Positions 23,301 to 29,300 of a stretch of 31,731 nt of DNA are shown piece by piece. The DNA is taken from the NCBI GenBank assembly GCA_040757115.1, contig JBFLYA010000017.1, positions 1 through 31,731 on the forward strand, written 5' to 3'. Position 1 is the stretch's first letter. The number at the start of each line of letters is the position of its first letter. The position numbers and the translations under genes were made by a program. The notes under the pieces were generated by a model that had not been told where the DNA came from, made no database searches, and saw nothing but the letters and a program-made list of their open reading frames with translations. The DNA comes from a bacterium (lineage in GTDB: Bacteria > UBA9089 > CG2-30-40-21 > SBAY01).

Positions 23301-26300
23301 CCAATTGACCCACGAGTAACGGTGATAAATCAAGCCCCTGTTCCAACGATGCGCGACCTGGATATGAACGATATTTTAAGTATTACCTTACATCATTTAG
23401 GCACACCAACTTCAGGTGATGGTTGGTTTGCTACCCTGACTGCTACTTTTAAAGCCTGGCAAGGTCCTCAAGGTACACCTATACCGATGGCAACTGAAAC
23501 ATTCTATGCCTTATTTGGAACGATTAGTGTGTATCTGGATGAGGGAACGCAGACTGAAGGCGGAACATGGACTCTAACTGATACACCTATTTTAACCATC
23601 CCTGCGGCAAATTTTACTACAACAGGAAGTTATACCATTACCTCCGGCGGCACAATGACCATATTTATACCTAAAGGAACGGATACTCGGTTATCACCGG
23701 TTGGCGGTAGTTATCCGGCTACAAGGACTTATTTTCTCGTTGTTTCAATTAAGGACACCGCCAGCGGGCATGGAAGTGATAGTTTTGTCGCCACAATACA
23801 AGAAGCCGGAACGGACACTGATTCGATTAGAGATGTTTTATGCCGTGAGTGGGAAACAGATTCAGCGATGTTGATGTCCTATGGCAGTAGCTCAGCCAGT
23901 CCCGGTTCTGTAACTATTAGTGGCACGATTACCTGCATCCCGGTTGACCCGGAGGTAGTGGTAACCGATACTGTGCCACTTTTGCCTCTGCAATCGCCTG
24001 CCCGAATGCGTGACCTGGTGGATATAGACGATGTCTTGCGGATAATGATTATTAACAAAGGCACACCCACGGCTGGGAAGGTAGAGTTTGGCACAGTGAC
24101 CGTCTGGTTTGGTAGTGATGCCAATACACCGTTGACCTCTGCCCAGGCAAAGGACTTGCTTGGCACAATTACAGTAGTCCGTGATGTAGATGGTAATGGT
24201 TCGTTCACGACGGCAGATGATACGGCTGTTATTGGCACATTAACTGCCAGCCAGATTACTACGGATGGCACCTGGACTATCCCGCTGTTAGAAAATAGTA
24301 GTGCAGTGGTGGAAGCAGGTACACAAAACGCCTTCTTTGTGGTTGTCCAGCTAAAGGATTCTGCCAGCGGGACACAGACCAGGACATTTGTGGCAAGGAT
24401 TGCAACGGCTACACTGATTGAAATACGGGATGAGGCAACTAACTACGCCTTACCAGTAAGTGGCACACCAGCGATCTCAGGTCAGGTAAAAGCTATTCCT
24501 GTTGACCCAACTGGACAAGCCTTTGATACCGCTCCTTTGTGGATGTTTGATAATCAAAAGGATGATTTACTTAGATTGAAGATAACCCATAATGGTGTTC
24601 AACGGGCAGGAACGATTAGTTTTGGGACATTGAGTATCGGATTTTTGAAAGACCCTGCAGTATTTTTATCATTGGCGGATATGCAGGCACTATTTGGGAC
24701 AGCCAGTATATATTGTGATAATGGTGATAATGTGTATGATAGTGCTTTAGATACTACTTCCATAAAGACTATACTTGCAGGAGACTATGGTAGTTCCTTC
24801 TTAGGAGGCACACTTACCTTTGTATTTAGTGATGCGGATGTAAATACGGAAATTGGTGGTGCGGGCTCCAGAACCTACTTTTTGGTTGTAACGATGCTGC
24901 ATGATGCCAGTGGCTATGCCACCAGGACATTTTTGGTGCAAGCAGATATGGACCAGGATGCAAAAGTAGAAGATGATAGAGATAACATACGCTTGAATTT
25001 AATAGCTACTCCATTAATCACATCAACACAGGTTATCCTTATCTTACCTGAAAATCCGACGGTATATGGTTCGGATACAGCACCCTCTACCCCAGCTACA
25101 ATGGAAGAAGGGGAAAAGAATGATTTGTTAACCATCCAGATTAAACATAACGGCACACCTGAAGCAAGACCGATTGAATTTGGCACATTGAGTTTGCATT
25201 GGACACGGGATGGTGGCGTAACACCACTTACTGATGCTCAGGCACAACGATTGTTTAAGAATATCTTTATCTATCGTGATGTGAATGATAATAAGGTATA
25301 TGAACCGTTGATAGATACAGTGGCTATAGGCACGGTGACTTCAGGGAGTATTACATTAACTAATGGGTCGATGACTATTGTTATGGCAGATTATTCAGTA
25401 GGGGGAACATACACAAGTTGGGTATCAGCAGGGTCAAAGACGGCATTTTTTGTAGTGGTAGAGTTGACCGATGATGCTCGAGGTGCACCGGTAACTACCT
25501 TTGATGTTGAGGTTTATGGTTCAACATCATTTGTAGGGACAGATACTACGGTGGGTATTCGGGATTCAGAGGCAAATGTGCCACTTTATATCTATTCTTC
25601 AGGACTACCCGTCAGGTCAAAGACGGTAAGTGTCTATGAAATTCCTGAAGCAATAACCATTATCTATCCTCATAGTGATGAGGTAATTGTTGGCACTATA
25701 ACTGCTGATGCAGTGGCTTATGGTGATGCGGATAAGGTGTATTTCTGGGTTGAACAGATAGGAACTACTACCTACTGGAATCTACAAGGTAGTAGTGGTT
25801 CGAAGACAATAGATAGTTATCGTGCAGATGGTTGGAATGCATATTGGACTACAAAGGCATTTTCAGATGGCACTTGGACACTCTGCGTAGAGTCATTCAA
25901 TCAGTATAATTCCTCAATGGCAACCGATTCTGTGAGGATATTCATTGATAATACCCCGCCAGTAGGCACAATTACCATAGAAGCAGGTGCAACTTATACC
26001 ACTACACAAGATGTGATATTAACACTTACCTATTACGATAATATTGCGGGTGTGGATTTGGTGAGATATGGGACAGATGGCACGAACTGGCTGGAATGGG
26101 AATCACCAACTTTGACAAAGATTTGGACACTATCGGCAGTTGAACGCACTCATACTATCTGGTATCAACAAAAGGATAAGGTAGGCAATATCGGCACAAA
26201 GACTTCTGATTCAATTTACTTAGACTTAACTGCACCTGTCGGCACTCTGACCATTAATCAAGATGCAGTCTATGCTACCACAACGGCGGTTTTACTCAGC

Positions 26301-29300
26301 TATACCGTAGAGTCAGATACAACAGGGATAAGATTTAGTAATGACCTGGTGGTCTTTAGTTCCTGGGGAACACCAACTATTCCTACGGGCACACAAGCCT
26401 GGACATTATCTTCTGGTGATGGGTTAAAGATAGTTTATATGCAATTACAGGATGCCGCAGGCACAATCACGACGGTGCGAGACTTGATTATCCTGGATAC
26501 GCAAGGACCTGGTTGCACAGTAGTTATTGATGAACACGACCTCTATACACGCAATGCTACCGTAACATTGACTATCTCTGCCTACGACCCGTTCTCAGGA
26601 CTGGGGAGTATGAGATTTTCCAATGACAATAATAGTTGGTCTTCATGGGAAACATACTATACAGGGACTAAGTCCTGGAGTTTAACTACCGATGCAGGAG
26701 GAACTGCAACTAACGGCACTCGACGGGTATATGCCCAATTTAGAGATAATGCAGGTAATATATCTGCTACCTATACCGATAAGATAGTTTATGATACCCA
26801 GCCACCTATTCCTGGTAGTGTAGTCATAAATGGTGGTGCGGCATATTCTACCAGCAAACGGCTTGAATTTGACTGGTCTGGTTTTACCGATGCCACTACA
26901 GAAATAAAAGGATACTACTATGCCTTTACCGATGGTGCTGGAACCACAACCGGGACATATACTACGGCTACCTCTGGCAGGCTTTATGGCGCAGCCGAAG
27001 GCACTGTCACTGTATATGTTTGGGCAGTAGATACGGTTGGCAATATTGGCTCTTCCTGTAGTGATTCTATCTTTGTAGATACTGTATCGCCAGTAGTCAG
27101 TAATGTCAGCATCAATGGTGGAGCGGTCTATGCTACAACTACTATTTTGACCTTTAGCTGGGCTGGCACAGATACAACCCCTGCCTCTGGAGTTAAAGGC
27201 TATTATTACTCATTTGAGAATAATGGTGGTAGTAAGAATGGTGTATTTACTACATTACTTACCGGCACACTAACGACGCCACTCCAAGGCACAGTTACTA
27301 TCTATGTTTGGGCAGAAGACAATGCGGGCAATATCGGGACATCTGCCGCTGATACAATTATCGTTGATGTCTCACCACCTGTTGGTCAATTGTCTGCTGA
27401 TAAGACTTATGTGAAACAAGGCGATACAGTTACCTTCTACTATAATCTTAAGGATTCACAGAATATTACCTCAGTTCAGATTTTAGCGGATGAGTTGAAG
27501 AAGATAGATGGTAGTGCCAGCTCAACACTTGACTTAAGAGACAATGGGCAAGGGGCGGATTTGGTTGCTGGCGACTATATCTTTACCGGCACTCATACTA
27601 TCACCGGGACGGCAAGTGATGGGTTAAAAGAAATCTATGCCACAGCCACAGATTCTGCTAATAATGTATTTACTTCAAAGGTAAAGATTACGGTTGATAT
27701 GACACGACCAGTGATTAATTGGGTGCAAATTAATCAAGGAGCAACCTATACCACAACCAACTTCTTAGATATAGTTTGGGTAGGTCAGGATACAACTTCA
27801 GGGATTGCCTGGTACTATTATTCATTCAGGGATGGTTCTGGGACTACACAGGGCTTGATGACTACAGGAACAGCAACACAACTGGGCACTACTACGCAAG
27901 GCACAATCACTGTTTATGTCTGGGCAATGGATAATGCCGGCAATATTGGCGGCTCAAATTATGATAGTATCATTATGGATACCCAGGGACCAGTGGTGAA
28001 TATTACTGCACCTGCGACCGGGGTAATTCGTCGGGGAACAGTATCAGTTATATTCACTGGTGTAGATTCAATTGTGAGTATTTCTGGGACACCGACCATT
28101 TATATTGATGGAGCGACTTACACTACACAATGGTGGCCACCTAATGGCACATATACCTGGCTAACTTCTAATTTTAGCGATGGCAGTCATATCTATAAGA
28201 TTCGGGCAATAGATACTTTAGGAAATATAGGGGAATCGGAACTGCAGGTATTAATTATTGATAATTCAGCACCTGGCGCACCCATTTTAGCTCAGCCGCC
28301 ATCTCCTACACGCTTTGCTACGATTACTATAAACGGGACAGCAGAAGGTTCATCTACCGTTACCCTTTACCTTAATAGTGTAGAATATGGGACGGTGAGT
28401 GCTTCTAATTTGGGGACATTTAGCCGTTATGTAGTTCTTTCACAACAAGGGTCAAATACCATCACGGCACGAGCCACAGACCTACTCGGTAACGGGCCAG
28501 GATTGGAGTCATTGCCAGTAGTGGTTGTCTATGATTCTGGCACACCGAGCCTTACCTTAGGAACTGTAGAGCCTGGCAGTTCCAATAATGTTGCTATTTT
28601 GGGGACAGCGACAGATTTAATTACTGCTGTGCGGGTGGAGTATCAACTCGATTCTAATCCTGCCTGGATTTCGGCTACGCCAAATGATGGCGTATTTGAT
28701 TCCGGCACAGAGGCATTTACCATATTCCTATATAATTTAGCCGATGGCACACATACCGTTGTGGCAAGGGCAATTGACCAGGCAGGGAATATTTCATCCA
28801 GCCAGACCTGGACATTCCAGATAGATACTACGGGTCCTGTGACGACCAATCTTAGTCTATCTGCCATTGTAACTAATAGCACGATTACTATTTCCGCCCA
28901 AATTACAGATAGCCTTAATCCCGTAGTTGAGGCACGATTCTATGTCGATACCTATCCGTCAACCGGGACATTAATGGTCGGCACAGGTAGTCTAAGCAGT
29001 CCTGTTTATGGCACACTAAATATTAGTAATTTAGCAGATGGCACGCATCTCCTCTATGTGCGTGGTAAGGATAGTCGTGGTAACTGGGGTAGTCCGCAGT
29101 CAACTATCTTCATTGTGGCAAAGGCAAATATTGTGGTGGTAGTTAATCCAGTGAGTCCTGACCCGCTGGGGACGACTACCTTGCGAAGTACGGGTTATGC
29201 CGCAGATTCAACCGCTAAGATTACCTCTTTGAATTGGACATTAATTAGTAGCACCGGGACGATATTAGCAAGTGATTCTATCTTGCCTAAAGATGGCACC

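Larger units (their letters stand above)
4200..25643 (+). repeat. Array of 39 tandem protein repeats of about 183 residues
   Basis: Unit starts, taken at the Pro of the recurrent V-x-D-P: 4203, 4770, 5325, 5844, 6369, 6909, 7428, 7983, 8532, 9072, 9567, 10116, 10668, 11229, 11739, 12288, 12855, 13383, 13932, 14466, 14982, 15528, 16068, 16659, 17214, 17784, 18345, 18858, 19416, 19983, 20496, 21054, 21609, 22152, 22746, 23310, 23949, 24507, 25056. Spacing is 495-639 bp with a mean near 550. A typical unit reads: DP-x-V-x-V-T-D-T-A-P; then DG-x-x-DDLLKI; I-T-H-N-G; AG-x-IEFATLTVRF; LT-x-AQA-x-x-LF; NI-x-VYLD; an Asp/Gly loop; DT-x-x-VGT; G-x-ITF; I-x-AG-x-S-x-TYFLVVEL; ASG; TF-x-A-x-I; D-x-x-SNI; TST-x-V-TAVPVDP. 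I do not recognise a named family. The alternating strand text with N-x-G and AG-x-SKTYFLVV resembles CARDB-like Ig folds. Most units have diverged widely at DNA level, so the array is old apart from one recent block duplication. Confidence 0.9.

Noticed and set aside
4200-25643. A CRISPR array or DNA-level satellite
   Set aside because: The period is about 550 bp, units differ widely in DNA, and all length changes are multiples of three. The repetition is at protein level.
4200-25643. True EF-hand or dockerin domains
   Set aside because: The Asp/Gly loop is single, lacks the flanking helices and paired second loop, and its last Asp is at a shifted position. Only a calcium-loop resemblance is claimed.
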